Assembly (NCBI GenBank): GCA_029204225.1
Contig: CM055103.1
Location: 41,269,368 to 41,333,367, forward strand
From: Diphasiastrum complanatum
Taxonomy: Eukaryota > Streptophyta > Lycopodiopsida > Lycopodiales > Lycopodiaceae
Direction of reading: 5' to 3'
Length of the DNA: 64,000 nucleotides
This document shows, in pieces, positions 1-11,639 of the stretch (positions within the stretch are counted from its first letter, which is position 1; every line of letters begins with the position of its first letter). The notes beneath the pieces were generated by a model. It had not been told where the DNA came from and made no database searches. It was given only the letters and a program-made list of their open reading frames with translations. Position numbers and translations under genes: made by a program.

Positions 1-782
1 ACGCTGAGCGATTTGGGTGGTACCGATTAAAAATTTGGCAAAAGCTTTCTTGTGTAAAGTGACAAATGACTCGAATTTTCTTATAGAGGAAAACTAGAGT
101 GCGTATTAGGAGAAGTGCACTATCCATTGCTCAGTTCCATACCAAATTTTGCAAGGACCTTCTTCCCAGTTTTCTAAGACCCCAGAGAATTTGGCGAGAG
201 TTTAGAAGCTGATTTGGCTGTCCTGTGAGAGTTTTGAAGGTCATGTGAGGGTTCAACTCTCACTAGAAAGAAAATCTCGCCCAACTTGCTCCTTTTATCA
301 GATTTTCAAGATCTAACCATATAGGCAAGTCAATTTCATTGCTCTGGTTCCATTTATCCTGTCTACGAAGGTTGGTAAGATGATCTTGATGGCATGAAGG
401 TTCTGAAGTTTCTGCTTGTCTGAACTCTCACAAAGGCTCTTTTTTTATTGTTCCTTCACAAGTAACTCTCGTACAGCTTTTTGAAGGTTCATCTGGGTCA
501 GATCTAACTATGGTAAGTCTTGCAAGAGTTCTTATAAAGATTTAGTAGTTGATCCATCAATTTAAGTGATTTTTAACTCTGTTTTTGCTACTTTTGCATG
601 AGATCTTCAAGTCGGATCTGCATATCATCAAAGGCTATTTGTTGACAAATGGTATTCTACTATCCTTTTCATCCTATCTGGATTTGGATCCAGCTTGGAT
701 CTTGCTGTAATAACTGTTTGTTGTGTTAGATCTCATCCGTAATTGATCTACATGTCATCATCAAGCTTGATCTGTGTTATTG
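1..782. other. no gene recognised
   Basis: I see no convincing coding region here. The stretch is AT-rich with scattered short repeats of the GATCT type and lies just downstream (minus sense) of a gypsy integrase tail, so it may be the 3' untranslated part or LTR of that element. No LTR boundary can be shown because no partner copy is in the window. Confidence 0.4.
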
Positions 783-1203
783 ATGCTGCCAATACTTGTG
801 TAGTCGACTACCATTGATGGGTGTACCAAACAATGTCCCATCAAGATGTTCAAATTTCATGGCTCCATGGATGATGATCTCCTTGATACGGTACAAGCTT
901 CGCCTATGAACTTCAATTTTCCTTTGATCGCCTTGGCTTTATACATTAGAATCAGATCCCCAAGATGAAGATCTTTCTTGTGCAACCAGCTATCATGCCA
1001 TGCTTTGCGACATGCTTTCTCAGTTTCCAGTGCATGTATAGCCAATAGGTGTGTCTCAAAAAGTTTATGTAGAGCTTCATGGTGCAGTTGGAGAGATTTG
1101 GACTCATCAAGATGTTGTGTGGGGGCAACCCTCAATGATGGTACAAAAAATTCCACTGGCATGATGACATCTTGATCATAAACCAGTGGGAATGGCGTTT
1201 GTC
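783..1203 (-). pseudogene. Ty3/gypsy polyprotein fragment, integrase C-terminus
   Basis: Read on the minus strand, this begins with a peptide like TPFPLVYDQDVIMPVEFFVP and continues through HLGDLILMYKAKAIKGKLKF. It then shifts frame to YRIKEI...GAMKFEHLDGT and PINGSRLHKYWQ. These are the conserved end of plant gypsy polyproteins, after the integrase core, where the enzyme contacts DNA. The core itself is absent. At least one frameshift near base 860 shows it is dead. The rest of the element is not adjacent. Confidence 0.75.
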
Positions 1204-1410
1204 ACTATAGGAAAAATACTAGGAATTCTCCTTCAGAGAACACGATGAAAGTTTGAATAAAACTAATATCAATGTCTTCAACAAATAACTTTTCTATTTT
1301 ATAATTCACTCGGCTAGCACATTGACATGCTAGTCAAATCAGTTCCAAAAAAAAAAAAATTCAAAAAGTTCTTCAAAAAAGCTTTATTTTTTTGAAATAA
1401 AAAATTTGCA

Positions 1411-1434
1411 AGCTAGCATGTCGGCATGCTAGCT
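1411..1434. repeat. short perfect-arm palindrome
   Basis: Ten-base arms AGCTAGCATG and CATGCTAGCT face each other around a 4-base loop. A looser version (GCTAGCACATTGACATGCTAG) lies about 100 bp upstream near 1313. It sits in AT-rich DNA between two retrotransposon remnants. It could be the end of a fold-back element, but no target duplication is evident. Confidence 0.5.
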
Positions 1435-1603
1435 CAACACTTTTAAAAAAAATAAAAGTACACCTATATCTATAGAGTAACAAAGTATTTTGTGATGGGC
1501 CTATCTAAAAGTTGATGGATAGTCAAAGTTTTAAGTATGCATCAAACCACAATTCTTATTCTTCAAAAATCATGTAGTGGCATAAAAAAGAGTAGCACAC
1601 CAT

Positions 1604-2655
1604 GTGCTACCATTTTGTTGGAGCATGTCATGGAAGAAACTCGCAAAAGTTTTACTCGTAGAATGTCAAAACCATGGAAAGCATACTAGGATTTCTTTTA
1701 GATCGAGTCATAGGCATGCAACAAAAGATGTTCTAGACATTGTTCATTCAGATATATGCGGTCCAATGCAAACTCCGGCATTGGTTGATGCAAAGTATTT
1801 CATTACCTTCATTGACGGATATACGAGAAGAACAACCGTTTATTTCATTAAGCAAAAATCGGAGGCTTTCAAAATCTTTCGACAATTCAAAGAGTGTGCA
1901 GAACTGGTAAAAGAATTAAAACACTAAGGTCCGACAACGGGGGAGAATACATCTCTACAGAATTCAAGGAATATTGTCTTAACAACGACATTGAGCAACA
2001 ATACATTACCTCCTATTTGCCTCAGTCGAATGGACTTGCTGAGAGAAAGAAAAAAACCTTAGTCGAATCGGCCAAGTGTATGCTTGATCATGCGACACTT
2101 CCGAAGTCCTTATGGGTTGAAGTTGCTTCCAATACAACTTATATTCAAAACATATGTCCGACTAAAGGTCTCTCAAACAAAACACCATATGAAGTTTGGA
2201 CAGGCTCCAAACCATCATTATCGAACTTCACTTATGCGCAAATACTACAAGATCTCAAAAAGAAGCTCAACTTCCAGAGTATCAAGTCTATTTTCATCAG
2301 CTACACTACTTCAGATAAAGCTTATAAGTTTTATGATCATGTCGAATCGAAGATATTCACTAGTCGGGATGTTATCTTTATCAAAGATCAGTTTATTGAC
2401 TTCAAAGGTAAGGGCAAAGCTCATATATTCGAACTATTGAACTCTCTTGAATTACCGAACACTTTTGTTCCTAAGTCGACGATTCCTATTGAAGGTTCTA
2501 GCTCGTCTACTCCAGACGAACAACTTATCAACAACGATTCTGACACTTCAAAGTATTCATATGCAAGCCAGGGTGAGGACGAACAATCGAACCTCAACTG
2601 CTCGGGCGTGAAGTTTTTCAAACTATCACGATCCACCGCCGCCATGCAACATTAA
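1604..2655 (+). pseudogene. Ty1/copia integrase fragment
   Basis: The translation shows the copia integrase core: LDIVHSDICGPM (first catalytic Asp region), YFITFIDGYTRR, then after a +1/-1 frame change near 1910 LRSDNGGEYIS, LPQSNGLAERK and LWVEVASNT. It runs on into the linker (YEVWTGSKPSL, FTSRDVIF, IPIEGSSSSTPDEQ) before reverse transcriptase. Gag, protease, RT and RNase H are missing. An internal deletion follows KPSLSNF, where the family normally continues with a VFGC-like segment. The linker resembles that of the RT fragment at 24.5 kb (IPIEGPSLSTLDEQ), so both belong to one family. Confidence 0.8.
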
Positions 2656-3191
2656 CAAAAATGTATTTAAACGGATTCTTAACTTAATTATAGCTAATCA
2701 ATCTTGTAATCTAATCCATCATGATATATGTATTGGATCAGAGATAGAGAGATATACAGATGCAATCTTGAGCACAACACTCGATGAGGTCCGTATCAAG
2801 AAGCAAGGTAGTTCTAGCAGTAGCTAGTCCCATTCATGAAGAGAGAACACCTCTCTCATGTCGACGCGCTGATCTGGAAAACAGACAACGCCGAATTGAT
2901 GTATACTCGATTTTGACAATGTAGAAGAGTTACAATATTTTTGCTCAGTGTGTGTGCATGTCATGATGCTTATTCTTTTTGTCGGTAGATATATTTCTGC
3001 AGTCATTAGACATTATCTGTTGTCCATAAACTCATTGCCAGATTAGTTGTAGTTGTCTATAGTTCGAAGGATGATTGATCGTGGCTTAAGGCAGTAGCCT
3101 TATCCGACAGATCGGCTCCATCTGAGCTTCAAACCGGAAACATTGCCTAATCATGAACACTTGAAGGCCTCAGATTATCGGTTTCCAATAG
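2656..3191. other. presumed degenerate 5' LTR/leader of copia element
   Basis: No coding region is visible. The segment ends with TTTCCAATA one base before a copia primer-binding site, close to the TTTCCAACA that ends the 3' LTR at 8470. The remainder shows no similarity I can see by eye to that 3' LTR, so assigning it as the matching 5' LTR is uncertain. Confidence 0.35.
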
Positions 3192-3204
3192 TGGTATCAA
3201 AGCC
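3192..3204 (+). promoter_or_regulatory. copia primer-binding site (initiator tRNA-Met type)
   Basis: TGGTATCAAAGCC differs by one base from the usual plant copia primer-binding site TGGTATCAGAGCC, where the 3' end of initiator tRNA-Met primes minus-strand DNA synthesis. Gag starts 34 bp downstream, which fits. Confidence 0.8.
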
Positions 3205-3237
3205 GCAAGGCTTAATCAGAGCCTTGTCACTGAGACT

Positions 3238-4260
3238 ATGGCCTCCATTCACATCATCCAATCAAAGATATGCACAGCACTTGAAGCGGACAGATCAAAC
3301 TTTCTTGCTTGGAAAGTGAAAACATCGCTAATCCTAAGAGGAGAAGCGTTATGGCCATGGGTTGATGGCACCGAAGAGATGCCAGCCAACACACGCAAAG
3401 AACTTCGAAAATGAAAAGAGAAAAATGACAAAGCAGTAGCAGTCATCTCCTCTTCCATAGAAGATGGCATTACCCTTGGCCTCGCATCAATCTCTAATGC
3501 TAGAGAGATGTGGGATACACTCATCAACATATTTCGTACCAAGTCATGAAATCAGATAATGCATCTAGAAGATCAGTTTACCTATCTAATATGGGATGGC
3601 AAAGATCTCACCAACTTTATCAGAAAGATGAAAAACCTGTTCCTATCGCTACACAATGTTGGAGCAGAACATGTCGTCTCACAAGAGAAGCATCTCAGTT
3701 ACCTGATGCCCTCCTTACCTTGATCGTTCCAGACAACCCGGACGTTGTTGGCTAAAGATCCTACAATGACCTTCGACAAGGTAGTCATCGACATCAAGGA
3801 AGAAATCGAAGCTAGAGAGCACTATGATGACAAGAACGAGTCTGATCAATCCCTCTACAGCAACAGAGACCAGTAGAAAAAGAAGGCTCAACCTAAAAGG
3901 GAGTCAACAAGGAGATCAAATCAGAACCAGCAGAAGCAGGAAACTCAAGAAAGCAGATCGAAAGGGAGGAGCAGGCAACAAGGCAACGACAAGAAGACAT
4001 GCGACAAATGCATACGAGACAACCACACAGTGGATAAATGCTAGCTAAATCCAAAGATTGAGTGCATACATTGTCACAAGAGAGGTCATGCAGCCATGGA
4101 TTGCTACAACAATCCAAGAAACAAGAAGATGTAGAACAGAAAGGAAAGTACAAACAACACATCATACGTGGAGGAGCCCGAATCCTCAAAGATGCCTGAA
4201 GACCGAACTAGCAGAAGTCCTACTGCTTATCTGTGCACTGAATTATGCACAACATCCACA
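3238..4260 (+). pseudogene. copia gag with CCHC zinc knuckle (degenerate)
   Basis: Starts MASIHIIQSKICTALEADRS and follows the UBN2-type gag pattern (FLAWKVKTSLILRGEALW, then AREMWDTLINIF). A nucleic-acid-binding knuckle CIHCHKRGHAAMDC (C-x2-C-x4-H-x4-C) falls near 4070-4111. Gag packages element RNA into cytoplasmic particles. Stops interrupt the frame after RKELRK and at several later points. Confidence 0.8.
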
Positions 4261-4269
4261 TTCGATATT

Positions 4270-5530
4270 CAAGACATAGTTCTTGACTCAAGAGCCACGT
4301 CACACTTTGTGATGACAAGGTAGATGATCGCTGACTTTCGACAAATTGACTCCTCCAGATACATTGTTCTAGGAGATGGATCGTGACACGAGGTGAGCAG
4401 CACTGGCGCACTTTGGCTCAGCACCAATGACAGAGATAGAAGACTGGACGATGTTTTGTATATGCCGACACTGTAGAAAGATCTGCTATCAGTTGCTAGA
4501 ATAGCATATGCAAGCATGCGTGTGACATTCACAGATCAGACATGCAATGTGATTGATCACAGCTCTAGTACTCTCATCACGCAAGGCAGACGAAGAGAAA
4601 ACATGTATCACTTGAAGGTACGCCTACCGACAAAACAGGCTCATCAAATCCGTGAGTCTACAGACGTTCTATGGCACAGGAGACTGTGTCACGTGAACTC
4701 GCTAGCGCTATACAAAGCAAGTCAATGTAATGCATTTACATGAGTGAACATCAAAGATGCAAATCTGACACCCTATGATGCATGCAACAAAGGGAAGATG
4801 TCAGTACACCTTTCACAAAGGACTCCTTCAGATCGGCATCTGCGGACCCTTTGATGTACTATCTTGTCGAAGGCTCAAGATACTACATCACCTTTATCGA
4901 TGATTTACTGTTGTTTACTTCATCCACAACAAATCTGAAGCTCTTGACAAGTTTACAAAATATGTGAACTAGGTTGAGAAGTGGACCAAAAGGAAAGTCA
5001 AGTAGGTCAGGACTGACAGAGGAGGAGAATACATCTCCAACCGTTTTACTGACTTTTGTAAAAGTCAAGGCATTCTTCACAGGAGGACAACAACCTATAC
5101 ACCACAACATAGTGGTGTAGCAGAGAGGAAGAAAAGAACTCTCATGGAAGTGACAAGATCCATGATGGCCTACTCAAAGGCATCAAGATCGCTATGGGCT
5201 GAGGTAGTAGCTACAACCACCTACCTGCAGAACAAGACAGGCAAGTCAAACATTGCTCACACCACCCCACATGAGGTATGGTGGAGAAGCAAGCCAAATC
5301 TGGCTCATGTTCAAATCTTCAAATGTGTAGCATATGCACACATACCAGATAAGAAGAGGAAGAAGCTGGACGAAAAGGTGGAGCAAGGATTCTTGGTTGG
5401 CTATGATATACATTCTGCATACTACATAGTATGCATGCCTCAAACCAACGAAGTAAAGACTATCAAAGATGTCAGATTTGACGAGACAAGAACAATGGTT
5501 GAGAAAGATCCGATCAGCTACGAAGTTCTC
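4270..5530 (+). pseudogene. copia protease, gag-pre-integrase and integrase (degenerate)
   Basis: The protease active-site region reads IVLDSRATSHF; the family norm is D-S-G-A, so the Gly is Arg here. LWHRRLCHVN near 4670 is the gag-pre-integrase zinc region. Integrase follows: DRGGEYISNRF, TPQHSGVAERKKRTL and LWAEVVATTTYLQN (5009-5240), then VQIFKCVAYAHIPDKKRKKL and VGYDIHSAYY. Several stops lie between 4741 and 5110. The integrase C-terminal half (5144-5572) is open. Confidence 0.8.
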
Positions 5531-5829
5531 AACAAACAATACTATGACCTACCCACATCGACAAGGAGGTGATGATACTCAGATTCCAACTGAACTAGAC
5601 GATAGTTCGGACGACGAGCAGACTGACATATCGGGAGTACCCAGGACACCACTAATACATCGAGGAATTGTTGTTGGCAGACATGACAAAGGCAAAGCAG
5701 TTGCTGAGCCTGTATTGTCTCCAAGGAGATCTACCAGACAAACGAGAGCACCAGTCAGGTATATACTTGACAGATCATCTTCTGCTCAAGAAGAATTCTA
5801 TGGATTCGGGGGTGAACCACAAATTTACG

Positions 5830-7030
5830 AAGAATCCATTGATAGTCCAGACAAAAACAAGTGGATCAAGGCCATGGAAGACGAAATGAGTTCCATGAAG
5901 CAAAACAAAGTGTGGACTCCCGAGCCACTACCAGTTGACAAAAAGATTGTCAAGTGTAAATGGGTCTACAACCACAAGTATGGACCAGACGACAATGTAC
6001 TAAGATAAAAGCTAGGCTAGTTGCAAAAGGCTTCTCACAAAAGTATGGCATTGATTATGCAAATACATTCTCTCCTGTCGTGAAGCACACATCTCTACGC
6101 ATATTATTTGCATACGTAGCTACCTATTATCTGAAGATCCACATTGTAGATGAGAAGACAGCTTTTCTACATGGCGAGCTCAATGGACCAACCACCAGCT
6201 TTTACTTGTGAGTCACTTGCTGACTATGCCTGCAAAATGCGCAGAAGCATCCATGGGCTGAAACAGTCTGCCAAGCAATGGTACAAGAAAAAGGATCATG
6301 ATCTCAGATCCTTAGGCTTCCAACCTTTAATGGCTGACTACAACGTTTATGTGAAAGTCATAAATGGGGAGATCATCATAGTCGGTGTCTATGTAGATGA
6401 CACGCTGATTCTGTCACGAAGCAACAACTTGATTGCGCAGGTAAAGGCAGATATTTTGAGTCACTTTGAAATATCGGACCTAGGAGAAGCAAAATGCTAC
6501 TTGGGTTTACAGATCGACAGGGACCTTCAAATCGGGAGATTGTATCTGCACCAGTCAAGATACATTCAGAAGGTCATTGATGACTTCAACATGACAAATT
6601 GCAAGGGAGTAAATACACCAATGGTTTATGGCACAGTGCTGGCATTTGTTATGAAGGAGTCGACAACGACAAACTCAATATTCTCAATGGTTATTCAGAT
6701 TCAAATTGGGCAGGAGATGTAGACACTCGTAAATCCACTTCTGGATTTACATTCTTTTCTCAACAATAGCCTCTCAAACTACATAGGAAGTAGTATAGTT
6801 GAGAAACTTACTTTCAGATGTTAGTCTAAAACAATATGCTCCGACAACTTTATTTTGTGATAATCAAAGTGCTATTGCTTTTTTAACCAACCCTAGATTT
6901 CATTCTAGGAGTAAGCACATTGAAATTAAGTATCACTATGTCAAAAGCAAAGTACAAAGAGGTAAACTTGCAGTACTGTCGAACGCAAGATATGACAACA
7001 GATATTTTCACTAAAGCATTAAGCTTGGAT
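5830..7030 (+). pseudogene. copia reverse transcriptase and RNase H (degenerate)
   Basis: RT motifs in order: WIKAMEDEMSSMKQNKVW, KCKWVYNHKYG, ARLVAKGFSQKYGIDY, FSPVVKHTSLRILFA, DEKTAFLHGELN, SIHGLKQSAKQWY, and the catalytic VGVYVDDTLIL (YVDD) near 6380-6410, then LGLQID and YIQKVIDDFNM. RNase H is represented by GYSDSNWAGDVDTRKSTSGF (6692-6750) and CDNQSAIAF with HSRSKHIEIKYHYV. Frameshifts near 6005, 6170 and 6715 prevent a single product. Confidence 0.85.
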
Positions 7031-7100
7031 GCACACAGCAATTTTTGTGCAAAACTAAGTTTGAAGGTCAAAGCATTCATGGATTCAGATTAAGGGGGAG

Positions 7101-8470
7101 TGTTGGATTATTCTACTCTTCGAGTGACTCAGCCGAATAATCGATCTTTAATCTTCATCCACTTTATTATCCAGTTCTACAGTTTTATTTGTGTTTCTAC
7201 ACAGTCTGCAGAAATACTTGGGAATCGCTCAACAGGTGGCTCTGACATATCGGACATCATCCGACATGTCGATGACGACGACGACGGAAGTCGAAGACAT
7301 CGGCCACGTCGATGAAAGACAGTTATTGTTCCGCTTGATATGAAGCTAAAGACTTGCTCTAACTGCTTTGCAAGTAAATTTTTGGGAAGTTGTACGGGAT
7401 GGATACCAGCGCATTGCAGCCAACTGGCTATTGCGATCTGTGACCTAATTAGTTGTCCTACTGGATACGTGTTAATTGATTTAGTATAAATAGCTGATCA
7501 TCAAAGACTTTAAACAACTCTTGCTCAGCTCTCTAGCTTATCTTTTCTTTAAGAGTTCAATTAGAGTATTGTTATTCGCACTTACTGCTTATCAGTGGAA
7601 GTGCATCAGACAGAGTTTTCAATTACTCAAAGATAGCTTAGAGTACACGGTTTTTATCCGCAATTGTTTTGTTCTCTCATCAGCTGGTTCTACGTCTGCT
7701 CATCTAACCTGTAGGAATCACAAACTTAGACAACCAGGTTGGCAGCATTTCAGGTATAGCAGTTCCTTCGCATAATAAATAGGGATAATCATTTGAATAT
7801 GGATTTCATATTTAAAATCTTCTTTGTGTTAATATTATGAGACTAATCACGTTTTTGTATTCTCTTATAGGTGCTAAAAGAAGACCATGACATTCTCTCA
7901 TGGATATTTAATAGAACATCATATCCTGCCACCATAAAAAATCACATGGAGGGAGTTCCACTCAATATTCTTGGAATTGACATGTTCAACATTGAATGGC
8001 ATTTAGCAGGAGATCTGAAGACATTAAAATGTATGTTCAATGTATCTCATGGCGCTAACTCTAATCACCCTTGTTTGTACTGCATGAAAACAACAAAAGA
8101 CATGACAAGGAGTACAAGAATATCAAGAGATTGAGAATATCCTAATTGGAAACCTGTACTACCGATTCCTCTACGAAATGTTCATATATGTACATTGCAT
8201 GCGGAGGTGCGTATTATAGAAAAAATAATATATCTTTTATTGGTTTGTCCACTGCAATACATCATTGTTTGGCTACGAAATCACTTTAGTGCTAACGATT
8301 TCAAAGTTGGTTGCTACAAGATTGAACGTGACTTATGTCATAATAGCTTTGTTCAATATTGATAGGCGTAGTCATACATTAGGAAAGAAGGCTTATTCCG
8401 TTGCACTCAATAAGTCTCTTACAGTCTTCGACTTGTCGAACCGACTCACTTTACATCCCTCTTTCCAACA
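7101..8470 (+). repeat. copia 3' LTR, interrupted by an insertion
   Basis: Begins TGTTGGATT directly after the polypurine tract and ends TTTCCAACA, so the ends form the inverted TGTTGGA/TCCAACA expected of an LTR. A promoter-like TAGTATAAATAGCTG lies at about 7481-7495. The reverse complement of 25526-26383 matches in order: the TATA-box block, ACTCAAAGATAGC, then GTTTGGCTACG, GATTGAACGTGA and AGGAAAGAAGG. The match breaks between about 7770 and 8255, which marks an insertion. Confidence 0.8.
7850..8255 (+). pseudogene. captured coding fragment inside the LTR
   Basis: An open segment at 7871-8131 reads ILSWIFNRTSYPATIK, IEWHLAGDLKTLKCMFNVSH and HPCLYCMKTTKD. After a frame change it continues EYPNWKPVLPIPLRNVHICT and LHAEVRIIEK. 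The pattern (GD-K-L, C-x2-C, then LHAE-R) resembles a family of uncharacterised proteins in plants and invertebrates that I associate with mobile elements; I cannot name it. An acceptor-like TTCTCTTATAG precedes 7871. It is broken and lies wholly within LTR sequence. Confidence 0.5.
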
Positions 8471-9795
8471 TAGGGATGAGTGTAGATGTATTGTATGGAT
8501 GAATAGCAAGTGAGCACATTGTATGGCTATGAACAATAAGTGAGCATTTGTCACTTTATGGCATTCGATCACCTTACAAGATCAAAACCTATGTGATTCC
8601 TTTATAATGAGAGAACATTCATATTGATTAAAATCTTGATGATTAAATTCAATGGATGATTCACCAAATGAGTTGAGATGCAATGAAAAGGAAAAAATCT
8701 AGGCTAATTATGAGCATGCAAAGCCTTATGGATTATAGGATCAATGTGACAATGTGGAGATCTAAATGAAAATGACCAACTTTAGAAATGTGATCAAAAT
8801 GTAGATCCAAATGATAATCATCAATTGGAAGGAATAATAGCTTATTTTAAGACAAGTGTATTGTTTTCAGTGCGATGATCAAGCTAGTTAGTTTTAAGTA
8901 TATGTTTCATAATGATCTCTTTGTAGATCATGTTGATACCCGGAAGGTCAAGTGGATCAATGGTATGATTTTAGAATTTAACTTATTTGTTAGGAATATA
9001 ACACATGCTTGAATGTGGATGAGACATCTCATCAGATGTTTAGATTTTTCAATGCGATTCTTGATTGACAACCATATCTTAAGTTAGCCCATCTACAATA
9101 AATATAATTTCTCAATCAATCTACATATCATGGTGGCAACTTCACATCATTGTTGAATGGTAGAATCTAAAGTGACAACTAGGCTTCAAAAATAGAAAAG
9201 GTGATAAATGCATCAACTAAGGTGAACACGTGGAGAGAATTACAAATGGTGATAATTCTAAATACTCTATCATTTTGATTAGTAGCACAATGTGTTGGTT
9301 CCAACTTCAAATGTAAACCTATTGGAGATCAAAAAAATGTTATGAGATTATTTTTGTGGAGAGAACCTTGGTGATGGGGATTCATGGCTGGTGAAATTAT
9401 GTGTCCAATTCCCATGAATTCAATCCATTGTGATTTCCAAGCTTATTTGTGTGCTTTTATGCGAAGTTTTGATGCCAATAGATGGATATTGTGATTATAT
9501 TTGGATCCCTCGTGTCATCAAGATGGACTTAAGAGATTATACTCAAAGTTACGAAGACCCAGGACATACCAAAATGAAAGTTACAACACAGCAGCTTACT
9601 TTCCTATTCAGCTTGACATTATGGAGAAGAGGCAATGAAGTAAAGTAATATACAGCAACTTTGAGAAGACAACCCAAGAAGAATCTAAGCAGAAAGAAGG
9701 AAACCTCATAGCTTGGTGTTAACACAATTGGAGCAGAGAAAAATGCTGACGCGTGAGAGAAGTAACTGAGAGATTCTCTAATCGATAACGGAAAT
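8471..9795. other. no gene recognised
   Basis: AT-rich sequence with only short, patternless open frames. It separates the 3' LTR of the copia element from the 3' side of the F-box gene. No transposon domain, RNA gene or clear repeat was found. Confidence 0.5.
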
Positions 9796-9903
9796 AAAAG
9801 GGAACCAAGCTTATCCTGTAGTTTGATATGTTGATCTGTACCAATCGAAACAAAAGGGAACCAAGCTTATCCTGTAATTTGATATGTTGATCTGTACCAA
9901 CTG
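9796..9903. repeat. 56-bp tandem duplication
   Basis: Two adjacent copies of a 56-bp unit starting AAAAGGGAACCAAGCTTATC, with very few differences. It lies about 130-230 bp downstream of the F-box stop codon, so it may fall in that gene's 3' UTR. Confidence 0.85.
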
Positions 9904-10028
9904 GGAGATCCGATCTTCTGTAACTTTCATACCAACGAACCATACCGAAAGAAGAAAACACTATCTCGGAGCTCGAAACTTGAAATGACAAAACACAAAG
10001 AATATCAGTCAGATGGAAGTAACTTCAG

Positions 10029-11117
10029 CTAGGCACTTGCCAGAAAGCTGGGTTCATAGGTCAAACCATTGAATTTCTCTCTGAAGCTGCCACAGTGATC
10101 TGGCAGCCATCGCCATGATCCTTGGGAGGTATCATACATGAGAGTTCTCCACCTGCACCAACTGTTAAAGCACACCGAATCAGTGCCTCTGCGTTGTTGC
10201 AGCATCAAGAAGTAAGCAAGAGAGTCTAAGAATTTCCACTGATCCGTGCCCGGTACGGCTTTCGCCTTTAGCCAAGTTGAGGTGCCGCCCTCCAGCTCCC
10301 ATATGCATATATTTTTTGCACGTTCACTCTGTGTCGATGTTTTCGAATTGATTTTCCCCGCTAACACCAGGCGACCATTGCACGCTAACAGCGACGCGCT
10401 ATATAAGCTCGAAATTGGCGCCTTTAAATTGATAAGATTTTTCCACTGTTTCTGTTGCATGTCGTAGCTGAGCACTTGATACAACGGTATTGAGAGACAG
10501 TAGAAAGAGCCATCGATCCACAAGGCTCTCATTCCTGAACACTCCTGGAGCGCCTCGAGATCAGACCATCCATGGTAGTCCCACGAACCTGTTGCAGAGT
10601 CAAAGATTTCAGTGAGTATATCCTTGCAAAAGGAGTGTGTAGCAGTGCCGCTGACTAGAATTTTGTAGGTATTTGTCTGCTGGTCCGCCACCATACCGAT
10701 GATGAAAGGTGATCGAATGCGGCTGAGCTCTGGCAACACTCTAGAAGAGCTAGTGAGCGGATTGGACACAGCAAGGTGAGCGGCCCCTGAAATTGCAGAA
10801 GATCGGAGACAGAGCAAGCCGCCCGCAGATGCAACCACTGCTGATAAAGCGAAACCTAGAGAGAGGGGTAAGTCATGCCATAAATCTATTGATGGGCTGT
10901 AGGCTGATAGCACACCGCCCGATCGGAACATGAGAAACCACGGTACAAGAGCTGCGACCTCATTCCAATGACTAAAAAAGCTGTGTGAGGACAAGATCAC
11001 TTTCCAGCGAACACATACACAGCGGCACTGCAGGATGGAGCATACGGGCAGAAAGGACAGCACCCTTTCCAGCAGCTCGTCCGGCAGCTTCACCCATGCA
11101 GACGATCTAGAATCCAT
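10029..11117 (-). CDS. F-box/kelch-like protein, single exon, 362 aa
   Basis: An intact open frame encodes an F-box at about residues 9-48 (VKLPDELLERVLSFLP, then CRCVCVRWKVIL). The C-terminal part has repeated kelch-like blades: LWHDLPLSLGF, EIFDSATGSWDYHG, VLSYDMQQKQWKNL, CIWELEGGTSTW and LMYDTSQGSWRWLPD. In plants such proteins are substrate receptors of SCF (SKP1-cullin-F-box) ubiquitin ligases; the F-box binds SKP1/ASK and the blades choose the target. I chose Met at 11117 (MDSRSSAW) because the frame extends 31 codons upstream without F-box-like character. No introns are needed. It stands alone among transposons and looks functional. The target cannot be inferred. Confidence 0.85.
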   Translation of the reverse strand: MDSRSSAWVKLPDELLERVLSFLPVCSILQCRCVCVRWKVILSSHSFFSHWNEVAALVPWFLMFRSGGVLSAYSPSIDLWHDLPLSLGFALSAVVASAGGLLCLRSSAISGAAHLAVSNPLTSSSRVLPELSRIRSPFIIGMVADQQTNTYKILVSGTATHSFCKDILTEIFDSATGSWDYHGWSDLEALQECSGMRALWIDGSFYCLSIPLYQVLSYDMQQKQWKNLINLKAPISSLYSASLLACNGRLVLAGKINSKTSTQSERAKNICIWELEGGTSTWLKAKAVPGTDQWKFLDSLAYFLMLQQRRGTDSVCFNSWCRWRTLMYDTSQGSWRWLPDHCGSFREKFNGLTYEPSFLASA

Positions 11118-11200
11118 CACCCCGTCACTCGTCCGAAGGGCTATTCCTACGCAAAAACAGAAAATTGGTTCCTGCAGCACTCTCTCATCACTCTCACACA

Positions 11201-11208
11201 ATATATAC
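11201..11208 (-). promoter_or_regulatory. candidate TATA box of F-box gene
   Basis: On the minus strand GTGTATATATTGTG lies about 85 bp upstream of the chosen start codon. That leaves room for a 50-60 nt 5' UTR, as in plant pol II promoters. Confidence 0.45.
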
Positions 11209-11249
11209 ACGCTAATAATTCCATACCTTTATCATCACATCATAAGTGC

Positions 11250-11385
11250 TGCTTCGTTAGATGAGACACTCACACACTCTCACGCATCTGCCATCTTCCA
11301 CGCTTTCAGCATCACAGTAGTGCCTCATCAGATGAGACACTCGATCACCCTCACACATAATGCAAGCTTCCATACTTCGAGATCA
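11250..11385. repeat. imperfect direct repeat in F-box promoter region
   Basis: AGATGAGACACTC occurs at about 11260 and 11331. Each copy is followed by a CTCACAC-rich stretch and then by CTTCCA. The duplicated block of roughly 70 bp lies upstream of the F-box TATA box and could contain repeated regulatory sites; nothing specific is recognised. Confidence 0.45.
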
Positions 11386-11639
11386 TCCGATCACTGCTCA
11401 CCCTCCTTTTCTCTCTTCCTCCCCCCTGTCTCTTTATTTTTGCTTTTGCGTTAGACATTTGGTGGTGGCTCATATTTTTTGATATTTGACGTGGCCTCTT
11501 TTGTGCTCTTTTGGCTTTGGAAAAGTGCAAAAGTAGCGAGGAAAATCTAAAATAAAATCCAACAGAGTAGTTATTAGAGAGGGGGGCCCCCAATGGGGAC
11601 ACGTGTTTAGGACAGGTGTGAAATTCCACTCAGATTTTC

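Larger units (their letters stand above)
3192..8470 (+). mobile_element. decayed near-complete Ty1/copia retrotransposon with 3' LTR
   Basis: Order on the plus strand is PBS, gag, protease, gag-pre-integrase, integrase, RT, RNase H, polypurine tract (AAGGGGGAG, 7092-7100) and 3' LTR. This is the canonical copia order, with integrase before RT. Many in-frame stops and frameshifts make it non-autonomous. The 3' LTR carries an inserted coding fragment. Another LTR of the same kind, in the opposite orientation, lies at 25526-26383. Confidence 0.85.

Noticed and set aside
2656-3190. A 5' LTR matching 7101-8470
   Set aside because: Only the last nine bases look alike (TTTCCAATA and TTTCCAACA); the rest shows no visible similarity, so I list it only as a presumed LTR/leader.
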